From Bin87 sp965204905 (GTDB lineage Bacteria; Chloroflexota; Dehalococcoidia; Lucifugimonadales; UBA3495), in assembly GCA_965204905.1 (NCBI GenBank), contig OZ242042.1, positions 2,542,001 through 2,606,000 of the forward strand: 64,000 nt of DNA, given 5' to 3'. The notes under the pieces were generated by a model. It was not told the DNA's origin and searched no databases. It was given only the letters and a program-made list of their open reading frames with translations. Shown here one piece after another: positions 15,585-24,588 of the stretch; within the stretch, counting starts at the first letter, position 1, and every line of letters begins with the position of its first letter. The translations under genes and the position numbers were made by a program.

Positions 15585-16400
15585 TCACCGCCAGAACGAG
15601 TGGAAATGGTGCAACGGGCCGTGCCCTCGTCCCAGCGGGTATGCGGCACGAATCGCTGCGGTAACGTACTCCTTGGCCTGCCCAACCGCCGCCGGCAACC
15701 CCAAGCCGTGCGCCAACCCTGCAGCCACGGCGGACGCGAACGTGCAACCGGTGCCGTGGGTATTGGTGGACGGGATGCGCTCGGTGGTGAACTCCGTGAA
15801 TTCATTGCCATCGTACAGCACGTCCGTGGGAGGGCCGTCCCGGTGCCCTCCCTTAATGACGACGGATCTGGCGCCCATGCCAATGATAGATTGCGCGGCC
15901 CGGCGCACATCGTCATCGGACTTGATGGACTGGCCAGTGAGGTCCTCAGCTTCCGGGATGTTGGGGGTGACCACCATCGCCAGGGGGATCAGGTCGTCGC
16001 AGATGGTGGCGATGGCCTCCGCCCGCAACAGACGGTCTCCGCTCTTCGCCACCATGACCGGGTCCACCACCAGGTTAGATATGCCGTGGCGCCGTATGGC
16101 GTCAGCCACAGTCTCCACGATGGCAGAGGAGGACAACATGCCGGTTTTCACTGCGTCCGCGCCGATATCGGTGACCACCGCGTCAATCTGCGCGGCGATC
16201 ACATCGGTGGGGATTTCGTGGACGGCAGTAACGCCCACGGTGTTCTGCGCGGTGATGGCGGTCAGTGTGGATGTGCCGAAAACTCCCAGCGCCGAAAACG
16301 TCTTCAGGTCAGCCTGGATGCCGGCTCCCCCTCCGGAGTCTGAGCCGGCTATGGTCATGGCGATGGGCGGTCTGTGGGCATTCATGGGCGCAACCATCAT
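15585..16400 (-). CDS. thiD: Hydroxymethylpyrimidine (phosphate) kinase
   Basis: ThiD phosphorylates HMP and HMP-P to HMP-PP, the pyrimidine half of thiamine. The ribokinase-fold motifs are clear: AGSDSGGGAGIQADLKTF at the N-terminus, TGMLSS, VDPVMVAKSG and the anion-hole motif GTGCTFASAVAAGLA near the C-terminus. It has 271 residues if the first of two adjacent ATGs is used; a third ATG (16385) lies nearer the homologous start, and no strong ribosome-binding site decides among them. It lies 23 bp after the GYD-protein gene on the same strand and is probably cotranscribed. thiE is 20 kb away, and no TPP riboswitch was recognised upstream of either gene. Confidence 0.93.
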   Translation of the reverse strand: MMVAPMNAHRPPIAMTIAGSDSGGGAGIQADLKTFSALGVFGTSTLTAITAQNTVGVTAVHEIPTDVIAAQIDAVVTDIGADAVKTGMLSSSAIVETVADAIRRHGISNLVVDPVMVAKSGDRLLRAEAIATICDDLIPLAMVVTPNIPEAEDLTGQSIKSDDDVRRAAQSIIGMGARSVVIKGGHRDGPPTDVLYDGNEFTEFTTERIPSTNTHGTGCTFASAVAAGLAHGLGLPAAVGQAKEYVTAAIRAAYPLGRGHGPLHHFHSFWR

Positions 16401-16423
16401 TGAGTGAGGAACTGCTTTCAGGG

Positions 16424-16810
16424 CTAGTCGGGTGGTTCTTCAGGGATGCGCCATTCGTCGCCCCCGGGGGCTTCGTCAGGGCCGGAGGGCAGGTTCATGG
16501 CAACCGCCGCATCCCGCAGCAGGCTGATGTGCTCTTCGTCGGAGAGTACACCAATCGGCATGGCCGGCAGGGTTTCGACATTCAAACCGATCCGTACGCC
16601 GAGTTCCAGGGACAAGCGAGCGGCGGACTGGTTGTCGCTGGCTTCGGTAATTATCACGAAGTCGTAGCGGCCCAGAACGGCGTATTGAGTCAGCACCTTG
16701 CCGGACACGGTCTCGACCGAAGCGATTGATTCAACGAGCAAGTTGGGATTGTCCTGTCCCATGCGTCGGCCACGTCCAGTGTAATTGGCAAGCATTACGT
16801 ATAGAGGCAT
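16424..16810 (-). CDS. GYD-domain protein
   Basis: This 128-residue protein begins MPLYVMLANYTGRGRR and contains the compact ferredoxin-like GYD fold, with the family motif rendered as AVLGRYDFVIITEASDNQSAARLSLELG. Its function is unknown; family members are small stress- or signalling-associated proteins. The ATG at 16810 is chosen because it carries an AAAGGTG site and the domain begins there; the open frame extends farther upstream into the intergenic region. The last 30 or so residues are acidic and Pro-rich, probably disordered. It is divergent from the LLM gene and upstream of thiD. Confidence 0.8.
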   Translation of the reverse strand: MPLYVMLANYTGRGRRMGQDNPNLLVESIASVETVSGKVLTQYAVLGRYDFVIITEASDNQSAARLSLELGVRIGLNVETLPAMPIGVLSDEEHISLLRDAAVAMNLPSGPDEAPGGDEWRIPEEPPD

Positions 16811-16888
16811 TAGGGGCACCTTTTGTGGAGTTAGAGAGGAGGGACCGAAGGTAGTATAGCATTGCGAGATTGGCTCGGAATTTATGCC

Positions 16889-16918
16889 ATGACATCCGAA
16901 AATGGGGCGTGCTATCAT
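16889..16918 (+). promoter_or_regulatory. Candidate sigma-70-type promoter for the LLM gene
   Basis: ATGACA (five of six consensus positions) at 16889-16894, an 18-bp spacer and TATCAT at 16913-16918 lie about 50 nt before the LLM start codon. On the other strand a TATACT (16853-16858) could serve the divergent GYD gene, though without a clear -35. Confidence 0.5.
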
Positions 16919-16971
16919 CCCGGCGGCAAATAAACGCAAAGCAATACGAACGAGCCCAAGGGAGGTCTGCC

Positions 16972-17814
16972 ATGGACATCGGCTTGAATATGTCGATTTC
17001 TACCAACTCGATAGACGTCGCGGAGATTGCGGCCAAAGCGGAATCTCTGGGATTCGAGTCGATCTGGCTGCCGGAGCATCCGGTAATGCCGGTGAACCCG
17101 GCGTCCAAGTATCCGGGTTCGCCGGACGGCTCCATACCCGACTACATGAGCGACATGGCTGATCCTTACATCGGGTTGGCCCGGGCTTCCGCAGTTACCA
17201 ACACGATCAAGTTGGGCACCGGCATCACCCTGATACCGGAACGCAATCCCCTGGTGCTGGCCGGCGCAATCGCATCGCTGGACCGCTTCTCTGGTGGGCG
17301 ATTCCTCCTGGGCATCGGCACAGGCTGGTTGCGCGAGGAAACCGAGGTCATGGGCGGCGATTTCGACCACCGCTGGACGCAAGCGCGCGAATCCATCGAG
17401 GTCATGCGGGCGCTGTGGACGCAAGACTCCGCCGAGTATCACGGCCGCTACTACGACTTTCCGCCGGTGCAGTGCAACCCCAAGCCGGCGCAGGAAGGCG
17501 GGCCGCCCGTCATCCTGGGCGGGAATGCCCGGAACGTCTTTCGACGCATTGTCCGCTGGGGCGACGGTTGGATGCCGACCGCAGCCAGCCCGGAGCAAAT
17601 CGCCGCGGGTCGGGCAGCCATCGACGAGTTAGCGGAAGCGTCGGGCCGCGATCCTTCAAGCATCAGCGTCACGGTCTTCGGTCAACCGGCTGACCGGAAC
17701 TTGATATCGCAATTTGAGAGCGCCGGCGCAAACCGCGTGATAGTCCGCCTGGGGGACACCACAAGCTCACAGGCCCTGGATGAAATCGAACGCATCGCCG
17801 AAGCCGTTCTGTGA
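16972..17814 (+). CDS. LLM-class (luciferase-like) F420-dependent oxidoreductase
   Basis: This 280-residue TIM-barrel protein belongs to the luciferase-like monooxygenase superfamily, close to the TIGR03619 F420 group. Characteristic blocks are LGFESIWLPEHPV, IKLGTGITLIPERNPLVLAGAIASLDRFSGGRFLLGIGTGW and the later GGNARNVFRRIVRWGDGWMP. Members reduce or oxidise small molecules with F420 or FMN; the substrate is unknown. The ATG at 16972 has GGGAGG 7 nt upstream, so the frame's upstream extension is not used. It is monocistronic, with a promoter at 16889 and a perfect palindromic terminator at 17920. Confidence 0.88.
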   Translation: MDIGLNMSISTNSIDVAEIAAKAESLGFESIWLPEHPVMPVNPASKYPGSPDGSIPDYMSDMADPYIGLARASAVTNTIKLGTGITLIPERNPLVLAGAIASLDRFSGGRFLLGIGTGWLREETEVMGGDFDHRWTQARESIEVMRALWTQDSAEYHGRYYDFPPVQCNPKPAQEGGPPVILGGNARNVFRRIVRWGDGWMPTAASPEQIAAGRAAIDELAEASGRDPSSISVTVFGQPADRNLISQFESAGANRVIVRLGDTTSSQALDEIERIAEAVL

Positions 17815-17919
17815 ACCGCAGGCATCCGCGCAAGTCTGCGAATTCCATAACAAAAACATTGATTGGCGCATGATACAGCAGTGATTATGTCCATTAGAAA
17901 TTGATTCCTATGGATTTGG

Positions 17920-17950
17920 ATAAGGGGCGACGTAATACGTCGCCCCTTAT
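17920..17950. terminator. 31-nt perfect palindrome after the LLM gene
   Basis: Fifteen-base-pair arms (ataaggggcgacgta and its complement) with a one-base loop lie about 100 bp after the LLM stop. A short T-containing stretch follows. The ggggcgacg core is shared with the hairpin at 62865, so it may be a dispersed repeat used as a terminator. Confidence 0.65.
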
Positions 17951-18283
17951 TTGTGGCCGATTCTCACATGGTTGGCGCATTATCGCGTTTCTTGATATAT
18001 CGACTCAAGGCATATTATACATTTGAAAGCGTGATGTTAAATTATTGTTAATCCGCAACAGTTATTTTACGATATGCGTCATACCCGTAGGTTATCAACG
18101 GTTTAGGTTCATAACTGCACGTATGCACAACCGTAAATCGTAACCGCTGCGACGGCGGTTTGGTTTGACTGACCCTACTGGAATTGCCTATATTGCCCGA
18201 ACGTGACGCGGGCGGCGGCTCATCTGGCGCCATCCAATCGCCACGTGCAGACTACTCAATAGCAGTTCGGGAGGACCTGTAAT
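17951..18283. other. AT-richer regulatory gap before the ABC operon
   Basis: This gap of about 330 bp is visibly richer in A and T than its surroundings and has no convincing gene. It contains the candidate promoter at 18165-18194. The distance and composition leave room for transcription-factor sites, but no repeated operator was recognised. Confidence 0.5.
18165..18194 (+). promoter_or_regulatory. Candidate sigma-70 promoter of the first ABC operon
   Basis: TTGACT at 18165-18170 and TATATT at 18189-18194 are separated by 18 bp, each matching five of six consensus positions. Transcription would start near 18201 and leave an 80-nt leader before the first solute-binding-protein gene. Confidence 0.65.
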
Positions 18284-20266
18284 ATGTCGTTTAGACGGTT
18301 TTTACGATACCCGATAGTGGTGCTGGCGGTTGCGCTGTTGACTACGGCGATTATCGTTGGCTGTGGAGGCGCCGCAGAAGAAACGGCCGCCCCCGCAACG
18401 GCTGCTCCGGCCCAGGCACAACAAGCACAGCCACAATCGGCGGCTCCGACCCAGGCTCCTGCCGAGGTCAGGGCAACCAACACGCCCGTACCGCAGGGAG
18501 CGACGCTGGCGCCGACGCCGACGCAGCGCGCTTCCGTGTTGCAGGCCACGCCGCGGCCGACGCTGGCACCCCAGACCGAGGGTGAACTGGTTACCAACCG
18601 GTTGATCGCCGTGCTGGACCCGCCGTCCTTCGAGTCCATGCTGGACTGCGAAGTGACCGGCTCGGGCGTGGTCAATTACCGCATGTCCGCCGAGTTCATG
18701 GTTGACGCCGGCCGCTTTGACGGCTCTTATGAGCCGATGCTCTCCACCGAATGGAGCATTTCGCCGGACGGTACGATCTGGAACTTCAAGCTGCGTCAGG
18801 GTGTTCGCTGGCACGACGACTGGGGCGACTTCACGGCGAGGGACGTGAAACACTCGGTGGCGTACTACACCAACCCTGAGTGCCGGGCTTCTTACTCAGA
18901 CTATTTCCGCACCGATCCCGGGGCAGACGTTGAAATAGTCAACGATTACGAGGTCAACCTCCACACGAAGAAACGCCCGGCTGTGGACCTGCTTTACTGG
19001 TTCTCCGGCTTCCGCGGCATTCCGATCAGCAGCGCCGCGCAATGGAACCAGGCTTGCCCGAACGGCGAGGCCGACTTCGGAGCATCTGAAGCCGGCGAAA
19101 CCCTGGGCTATTGCAAAGCCAGCCGCGACCTGGTGTACGAAAAGTCGGCCCGCACCGGCCCCTATGAATACGTCAGCTTCGAGGAAGGCGTGGGCTGGGA
19201 ATGGTCCCGCGTGGACTACGACCACTGGCGCGTGAATCCCGATTTTGAAGAAATCGAAATCAAGGACGTCCGCGAGCCCGCCACCCGTTTGGCTATCATG
19301 CAAGCCCGAGAAGGCCACATAGCGGCCATCAACCGCGCGCTCTTGCAGGACGCTATCGACGACGGCCTGGAAGTGTTTGACAGTTCCGTTACCGCGCAGA
19401 CGGCCTTCGCCATCTTCGGGGGCATGTATTTCGCCACGGGAGCGAAGGGGGTTGACACCACAGCCTCCGCCGAACAGCAGGCCATCGACCGAGACGCCTA
19501 CAACATCGTGGCGGCCCGGGATGAAATGATGCCCTGGAACGAGCCGGGCGAAACCGGCAAACTGGTCCGCATGGCCATGAACAAGGCCCTGGACCGCGAC
19601 CAGATCAACGACGCCATCTTCAAGGGCGCCGGCGGGCGTCAGTGGGTTGCCACGCTGGTTCCGGACTTCCCCGGCGGCTACAACCCAGACTGGGAAGCCC
19701 AGTGGGACGAACTTTACGGGTACGACCCGGAGGCTGCCAAGCAACTGCTGGCCGACGCCGGTTACCCTAACGGGTTCTCCTTCCGCATCCCGGTCTTCCC
19801 GCTCAGCGGCGTGCCGGAACAGCCGGACCTGATGGAGGCCATGGCAAAATTCTGGACCGAGATCGGGCTCGACCCATCGCTCGACCCAATCGAATTCTCC
19901 AACTGGAGGAACGAATATCGCGGCCTGAACACCGACTGCTGCGTGTACCCGTTCCGTGGACCGGCCGCCCCTATCGACACCCGCGTCCACTTCTACTTCA
20001 GCGCGGAGCGTTTCTTCCGGGCCTACACCAGCGACGACATCCAGGAAAACAAGAACAAAGCGCTGCGCGCCCTCAACGAGGCCGACGCAACGACAGACTG
20101 GCAGAAGGTGTCCGACGAAATCTTCTATGAAGTCGGCACCATACCCGGCTGGACGCTGCCCGTCAGCGCGGTGGTGGACCCGGACGTAGTGGCAGAGTAC
20201 ATCTTCCTAGGACCCAACAACGGAAACTACGTCTATCTCGAGCACGTGAAGGGTGTGCGTGAGTAA
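18284..20266 (+). CDS. ABC transporter substrate-binding lipoprotein (family 5), copy 1
   Basis: This 660-residue SBP_bac_5 protein should bind peptides or similar ligands outside the membrane and deliver them to the permeases encoded next. It has a signal peptide with lipobox IVGC (C27), then an Ala/Pro/Gln/Thr-rich linker to about residue 100. The family pattern follows: YEPMLSTEWSISPDGTIWNFKLRQGVRWHD and, later, the blocks around MAMNKALDRDQINDAIF and AKQLLADAGYPNGFSF. Six cysteines besides the lipobox (LDCEVTG, PECRAS, ACPNG, GYCKAS and adjacent DCC) are all matched in copy 2, suggesting disulfides. GGGAGG precedes the ATG. A strong hairpin separates it from the permease gene. Confidence 0.92.
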   Translation: MSFRRFLRYPIVVLAVALLTTAIIVGCGGAAEETAAPATAAPAQAQQAQPQSAAPTQAPAEVRATNTPVPQGATLAPTPTQRASVLQATPRPTLAPQTEGELVTNRLIAVLDPPSFESMLDCEVTGSGVVNYRMSAEFMVDAGRFDGSYEPMLSTEWSISPDGTIWNFKLRQGVRWHDDWGDFTARDVKHSVAYYTNPECRASYSDYFRTDPGADVEIVNDYEVNLHTKKRPAVDLLYWFSGFRGIPISSAAQWNQACPNGEADFGASEAGETLGYCKASRDLVYEKSARTGPYEYVSFEEGVGWEWSRVDYDHWRVNPDFEEIEIKDVREPATRLAIMQAREGHIAAINRALLQDAIDDGLEVFDSSVTAQTAFAIFGGMYFATGAKGVDTTASAEQQAIDRDAYNIVAARDEMMPWNEPGETGKLVRMAMNKALDRDQINDAIFKGAGGRQWVATLVPDFPGGYNPDWEAQWDELYGYDPEAAKQLLADAGYPNGFSFRIPVFPLSGVPEQPDLMEAMAKFWTEIGLDPSLDPIEFSNWRNEYRGLNTDCCVYPFRGPAAPIDTRVHFYFSAERFFRAYTSDDIQENKNKALRALNEADATTDWQKVSDEIFYEVGTIPGWTLPVSAVVDPDVVAEYIFLGPNNGNYVYLEHVKGVRE

Positions 20267-20292
20267 CGCACGCCAACCCTGAACCCAATCCA

Positions 20293-20329
20293 CCCCGGCG
20301 TATCGCATCGTAACGTTGATACGCCGGGG
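20293..20329 (+). promoter_or_regulatory. Hairpin between SBP and permease genes, copy 1
   Basis: A 12-bp perfect stem (ccccggcgtatc / gatacgccgggg) with a 13-nt loop lies in the gap between the binding-protein gene and its first permease. Without a U-tract it is more likely an attenuator or 3'-end stabiliser that keeps binding-protein mRNA above permease mRNA than a full terminator. Confidence 0.6.
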
Positions 20330-20373
20330 CTGTTGCCAATCAAAAGGTCACACGCGCTGTAGGAACGGACACT

Positions 20374-21291
20374 ATGCAACGTTTCATCATCTTGCGGCTC
20401 TTACAGGGATTGCTGGCCGTTTTCGTGATCAGCCTGATTGTCTTTTCGCTCTCGCGCGTGGCCGGCGACCCGTTGGCCGCCATCCTCGACGAGGAATCGG
20501 GCAAAGAGCAGATCGAGCGGATTCGAGCTCAGTGGGGCCTGGACAAGCCGCTTCACGTGCAATATTTCACTTACATGAAGCGTCTCCTCACCGGAGACCT
20601 TGGAACGTCGTTCAAATGGGACCGCCCAGTGGCCGAGCTGATCGCCGAACGCCTTCCCGCCACCCTGCAATTGTCATCGTTCGCACTGATCATCACCGGC
20701 ATTATCGCTTTTCCCATCGGGGTGCTGTCAGCCGTGAAGAAGGACTCCTGGTTCGACGCCGGGGGCAAGATGTTCGCCATACTTGGCCAATCGGCGCCCA
20801 CCTTCGCTGTGGGCCTCATCCTGATGTGGATCCTAGCCGTGCAATTGGGGTGGCTGCCCACCTCAGGCAAGGGTGGGCTGAAGCACATGCTGATGCCCGG
20901 ATTCGCGCTCGGGTATTACAACGTGGCAGCCATCATGCGGCTGACCCGCTCCTCCATGCTTGAGGTGCTGGATACCGAATACGTCAAACTGGCCCGCATC
21001 AAGGGAATTCCCGAGTGGAAAATCGTTTGGAAGCATTGCTTCCGCAACGCCCTGATTGGCCCCTTGACCTATTTCAGCCTCATCTTCGCCGTGTTGATCA
21101 CCGGCTCGGTGGTGATTGAAACGGTGTTCGCATGGCCCGGAATCGGTTTGATGGTGATCGAAGCCATCAACTCCAAGGACCACATTACTGTACAGGCGGT
21201 GGTAATGCTGTTCGCGTTGCTATACGTCGCGATCAACATAGTTACCGACGTCACGTACGCGTATGTTGACCCGCGGATCCGATACGGCTAG
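20374..21291 (+). CDS. Peptide-type ABC permease (DppB family), copy 1
   Basis: This 305-residue inner-membrane permease has the DppB topology: an N-terminal helix (LLQGLLAVFVISLIVFSLSRVAGDPL), a periplasmic segment and five further helices. The ATPase-coupling EAA region reads EVLDTEYVKLARIKGIPEWKI, and the C-terminus YAYVDPRIRYG is typical. It forms a heterodimer with the following DppC-type protein. It is very similar to the copy at 24589, including identical stretches across the EAA loop, which shows duplication of the SBP-permease-permease block. Confidence 0.93.
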   Translation: MQRFIILRLLQGLLAVFVISLIVFSLSRVAGDPLAAILDEESGKEQIERIRAQWGLDKPLHVQYFTYMKRLLTGDLGTSFKWDRPVAELIAERLPATLQLSSFALIITGIIAFPIGVLSAVKKDSWFDAGGKMFAILGQSAPTFAVGLILMWILAVQLGWLPTSGKGGLKHMLMPGFALGYYNVAAIMRLTRSSMLEVLDTEYVKLARIKGIPEWKIVWKHCFRNALIGPLTYFSLIFAVLITGSVVIETVFAWPGIGLMVIEAINSKDHITVQAVVMLFALLYVAINIVTDVTYAYVDPRIRYG

Positions 21292-21314
21292 ACACTGCCG
21301 GAGGGATGAAAGAC

Positions 21315-22400
21315 ATGGCTGTGCAAACCACCAATCCAGGCGGCCAGCCTGGCGAAGTCACCGCGCAACCGGCGCGAGGGTTTTCAGTCGGGAACGTCTG
21401 GGAGGAAATTCGCAGAATCCCGATCATTCCCCTGTTTGTCCTGATCGTTTTCCTGGTCGTTCCGGCGGCTTTCGCCGACGTGCTGGCGCAGCACGACCAC
21501 ACAATCGGTGACCTGAACCGGGTGCTCGAACCGCCGGCCTGGGTACCGGACCGCGAAACAGAGCAAGTCATCGTCCAGCGTGCGCGGGACAAAAACGCCG
21601 AGGTGAGCCTCAACAACGCTCGCCGGAACATCGACAGCGGCGCCGCTACGCTGATTGACGCCAACGGCAACGGCCAACCCGACCTTGGCGAGAGTACCGT
21701 GCGGATTGAGAAGGGCGGCAGTTGGGAATACCCCCTGGGCACCGACAAGCAAGGCCGCGACGTGCTGAGCCGACTGATGCACGGCGCGCGCATCTCCCTC
21801 GCCGTGTCGTGTCTGGCCATCCTGCTGGGCGGCATCCTCGGCACCGGCCTGGGAATGCTGGCGGCGTTCAGAGGCGGCCTGACCGACGCCATCCTGATGC
21901 GCATCGTGGACATCAAGCTGGCGTTCCCCTCGATTCTTCTTGCCCTGACTCTGGTCGTGGCCATCGGCTCCGGGTTCAGCACCGTGGTTATCGTGATCGC
22001 CCTGCTGCTGTGGGCGCGCTACGCTCGCGTGGTTCGCGGCGAAGCGTTGACCATCAAGGAACGCGATTTCATTGACCGCGCTCGCGTGTCCGGCGCTTCC
22101 AATCTCAGGATCATGCTCAGGCATATATTCCCCAACGTGTTCAACACGGTCATCGTTCTGGCGACCCTTGAAGTGGGACACGTCATCATTCTCGAAGCGA
22201 CCCTGAGCTTCCTCGGCGCGGGCATACCCCGGCCCCAACCGGCCTGGGGCTTGATGGCCGCCGACGGCCGGGAAGTCATCACCAGTTCGTGGTGGATTTT
22301 CCTGTTCCCGTGCCTGGCCATCGTGATGACCGTACTGTCCATGAACCTGTTGGGCGACTGGCTACGCGACCGGCTCGATCCCAAGCTACGCAACGTCTAA
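21315..22400 (+). CDS. Peptide-type ABC permease (DppC family), copy 1
   Basis: This 361-residue permease partners the preceding DppB protein. It has an N-terminal helix (IPLFVLIVFLVVPAAFA), then an extra periplasmic domain of about 100 residues before YPLGTDKQGRDVLSRLMHGARISL, the signature preceding the transport domain. The EAA loop is EALTIKERDFIDRARVSGASNLRIM, and it ends WLRDRLDPKLRNV. The ATG at 21315 is preferred because GGAGG lies 10 nt upstream; the ATG at 21306 abuts that site. It starts 23 bp after dppB-like copy 1. Confidence 0.92.
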   Translation: MAVQTTNPGGQPGEVTAQPARGFSVGNVWEEIRRIPIIPLFVLIVFLVVPAAFADVLAQHDHTIGDLNRVLEPPAWVPDRETEQVIVQRARDKNAEVSLNNARRNIDSGAATLIDANGNGQPDLGESTVRIEKGGSWEYPLGTDKQGRDVLSRLMHGARISLAVSCLAILLGGILGTGLGMLAAFRGGLTDAILMRIVDIKLAFPSILLALTLVVAIGSGFSTVVIVIALLLWARYARVVRGEALTIKERDFIDRARVSGASNLRIMLRHIFPNVFNTVIVLATLEVGHVIILEATLSFLGAGIPRPQPAWGLMAADGREVITSSWWIFLFPCLAIVMTVLSMNLLGDWLRDRLDPKLRNV

Positions 22401-22496
22401 ACCCGCATCACATTACTCGAATCGAAAAAACACCGGAGGAAGAACGAACTGAATCAACGATATTGAATGCACTACAACTCTTTCAGGAGGGGTGTA

Positions 22497-24476
22497 ATGA
22501 GAAGGAAACGCGTTTTTCGATGGCCGATGATTTTCACCGCGATGGTCTTGCTGACGGCAATGTTCATCGCGGGTTGCGGCGGCGCAGAGGAACCAGCTCC
22601 CGCACAACCCGCGAGCCAGCCAGCAGCGCAGCAGGCGGCTCCCACAGCAGCAGCCGCGCCTCAGCAGCCGCAGCAACAGGCGCCAGCCGCGGCAACTGCG
22701 ACTGCTCCCCCTCCACCAGCAACCTCGGCACCCACTCGCCCGTCGTTCGTCGGCACTACGCCCGTCGCCCAGCCTCAACCAACGGTTGAAACGACGGCCA
22801 GTGAGGGCGAACTCAAGACCAAAGACCTGATCTTCCTGTTCTCGCAACAGACGCGCCAGGGCATCATGGACTGCGACGTAACTGGCAGCGCTACCAGCCA
22901 GCACCGTCCGTCGCATGAGTTCCTGATTGACGCCAACCGCTACAACGGATCTCTGGAGCCTCAACTGGCGACCGACTGGAGCGTCAGCGAGGATGGCAGG
23001 ACGTGGAATTTCAAACTGCGCGAAGGGGTGAACTTCCACTTCGGGTACGGCGAATTCACCGCCCACGACGTGGTCAACTCGCTGAACTACTACACCAACC
23101 CCACTTGTGGCGCATCATATTCGGACTACTTCCGGACCAATCCACAGGCGCTGCCGGAAGTCGTCAGCGACCACGAGATCAACATCATGATGGGGGCGCG
23201 GCCCGAGTTGATCTTTGACTACTGGATTTCCGGTTACCGTGGTCTGCCCATGACCAGCAAGGCCCAGTGGGATACCGGCTGCCCCAACGGCGCGGCCGAA
23301 TACGAGTCTTTCGCAGAGGTGCCTCATTTGGATGGGTATTGCTCGGCTGGAGAACCGACGTTGCTCGAACAAGGTCCAGCCCGTTTGGGACCCTACCAGT
23401 TCGCCAACTTCGAGAAGGGCATCGGTTGGCTCTGGGAGCGCGCTCCCGGGGACCACTACCGGGTTGACCCAGACTGGGACAGCATAGAAATCAAGATCAT
23501 TGAAGAGGCATCGACCCGTCTAGCCGCCATGTTGGCGCGTGAAGCCCACGTAGCCACCATCGACCGGGCGTTGGTCGGGCAGGCGCTGGATGCCGGCCTG
23601 GATCTGGCCCCCAGCCAGGTCGTAGCCGTCAACAGCATGATGGTCTTCGGCGGCATGTACTACGCAACCAAGGAAGGACCGGAGTTCGCGCCCTACTCCG
23701 CGGCATCCTATGACCCGACGGTGCCGTGGGCCGCGCCCGGTGAAACCGGCAAGATGATCAGGATGGCGATGAACAAGGCCATTGACCGGGATTCCATCCG
23801 CGAGAACATCTTCGACGGGCAGGGAGCGGAGGGCCGCGTAGCCGGCCTGATCCCCAGCGCCGAAGCCTTCGGCGGCGAGTACGCCGGCTATAACCCCGAA
23901 TGGGAGAGCTCGTGGGAAGATCTCTACGGGTTCGACCCCGAACGGGCCAGGGAACTCCTGGCGGAGGCCGGTTATCCCAACGGGTTCAACGTCCCCATCA
24001 TCAGCTACACCATGAGCGGTTTGCCAGAGATGAAGGACTACGTCGTAGCCATTGCCGCGATGTGGGAGAACATCGGCTTGACGACTGAGATCCGGGAGAT
24101 GGAATTCTCGCAGTGGCGGCAGGAATATCGCGGGGCGACCACCAACTGCTGCATCTATCCCTTCCGGGGATACGCCGAGCCGCCGCACCCGACGATTCAC
24201 TTCGCGTACAGTCCCGAAAGGTTCATGCGGTTCTACGTGAGCGACACCGTGTGGCAGAACACCTACAACGCTCTGAACTCTCTGAATTTCGAGGAGCAAC
24301 TGGGTCACTGGCACGCGGCGACCGACGAGTTGTTCTACGAGGTGGCATCGATACCGTTGCACACGCTGTCGGTGCAGGTGGTCATAGATCCCGAGGTAGT
24401 TGAGGAATACATCTACCTCGGGCCATACGGCGGTCAGTTCACCGACCTGGAACACATCAAAGGCGTCCGCTACTGA
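22497..24476 (+). CDS. ABC transporter substrate-binding lipoprotein (family 5), copy 2
   Basis: This 659-residue paralogue of the protein at 18284 has the same layout: signal peptide with lipobox IAGC (C27), a Gln/Ala/Pro-rich linker and the SBP_bac_5 fold. The ATG at 22497 follows AGGAGG by 6 nt; an earlier in-frame ATG at 22467 lacks a site. The six cysteines of copy 1 recur (MDCDVTG, PTCGAS, GCPNG, GYCSAG, NCC). The two copies differ throughout, so the duplication is old and the ligands may differ. A 13-bp hairpin follows the gene. Confidence 0.92.
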   Translation: MRRKRVFRWPMIFTAMVLLTAMFIAGCGGAEEPAPAQPASQPAAQQAAPTAAAAPQQPQQQAPAAATATAPPPPATSAPTRPSFVGTTPVAQPQPTVETTASEGELKTKDLIFLFSQQTRQGIMDCDVTGSATSQHRPSHEFLIDANRYNGSLEPQLATDWSVSEDGRTWNFKLREGVNFHFGYGEFTAHDVVNSLNYYTNPTCGASYSDYFRTNPQALPEVVSDHEINIMMGARPELIFDYWISGYRGLPMTSKAQWDTGCPNGAAEYESFAEVPHLDGYCSAGEPTLLEQGPARLGPYQFANFEKGIGWLWERAPGDHYRVDPDWDSIEIKIIEEASTRLAAMLAREAHVATIDRALVGQALDAGLDLAPSQVVAVNSMMVFGGMYYATKEGPEFAPYSAASYDPTVPWAAPGETGKMIRMAMNKAIDRDSIRENIFDGQGAEGRVAGLIPSAEAFGGEYAGYNPEWESSWEDLYGFDPERARELLAEAGYPNGFNVPIISYTMSGLPEMKDYVVAIAAMWENIGLTTEIREMEFSQWRQEYRGATTNCCIYPFRGYAEPPHPTIHFAYSPERFMRFYVSDTVWQNTYNALNSLNFEEQLGHWHAATDELFYEVASIPLHTLSVQVVIDPEVVEEYIYLGPYGGQFTDLEHIKGVRY

Positions 24477-24519
24477 CGATTCGCGCAGTCAAGAGCGTCA
24501 ACAAGGTGAGTCCCATCCC

Positions 24520-24550
24520 CCGGCGTCGACTCGGTTTGAGTTGACGCCGG
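24520..24550 (+). promoter_or_regulatory. Hairpin between SBP and permease genes, copy 2
   Basis: A 13-bp stem (ccggcgtcgactc paired with gagttgacgccgg, one G-U) and a 5-nt loop occupy the same place as the hairpin at 20293 in the first cassette. Both stems begin with ccggcgt. Conservation of structure at both copies supports a role in differential expression. Confidence 0.6.
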
Positions 24551-24588
24551 AGGGGCCAATTTAATAGGGACAAAGGAACGGATCGGAT

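Noticed and set aside
15459..16971. TPP riboswitch or T-box leader before thiD or ileS
   Set aside because: I looked for the conserved TPP-aptamer and T-box sequences in these gaps and did not find them; the gaps are also short.
18896..19990. A 364-codon minus-strand frame inside the first binding-protein gene
   Set aside because: It is an antisense shadow of a well-supported family 5 binding protein.
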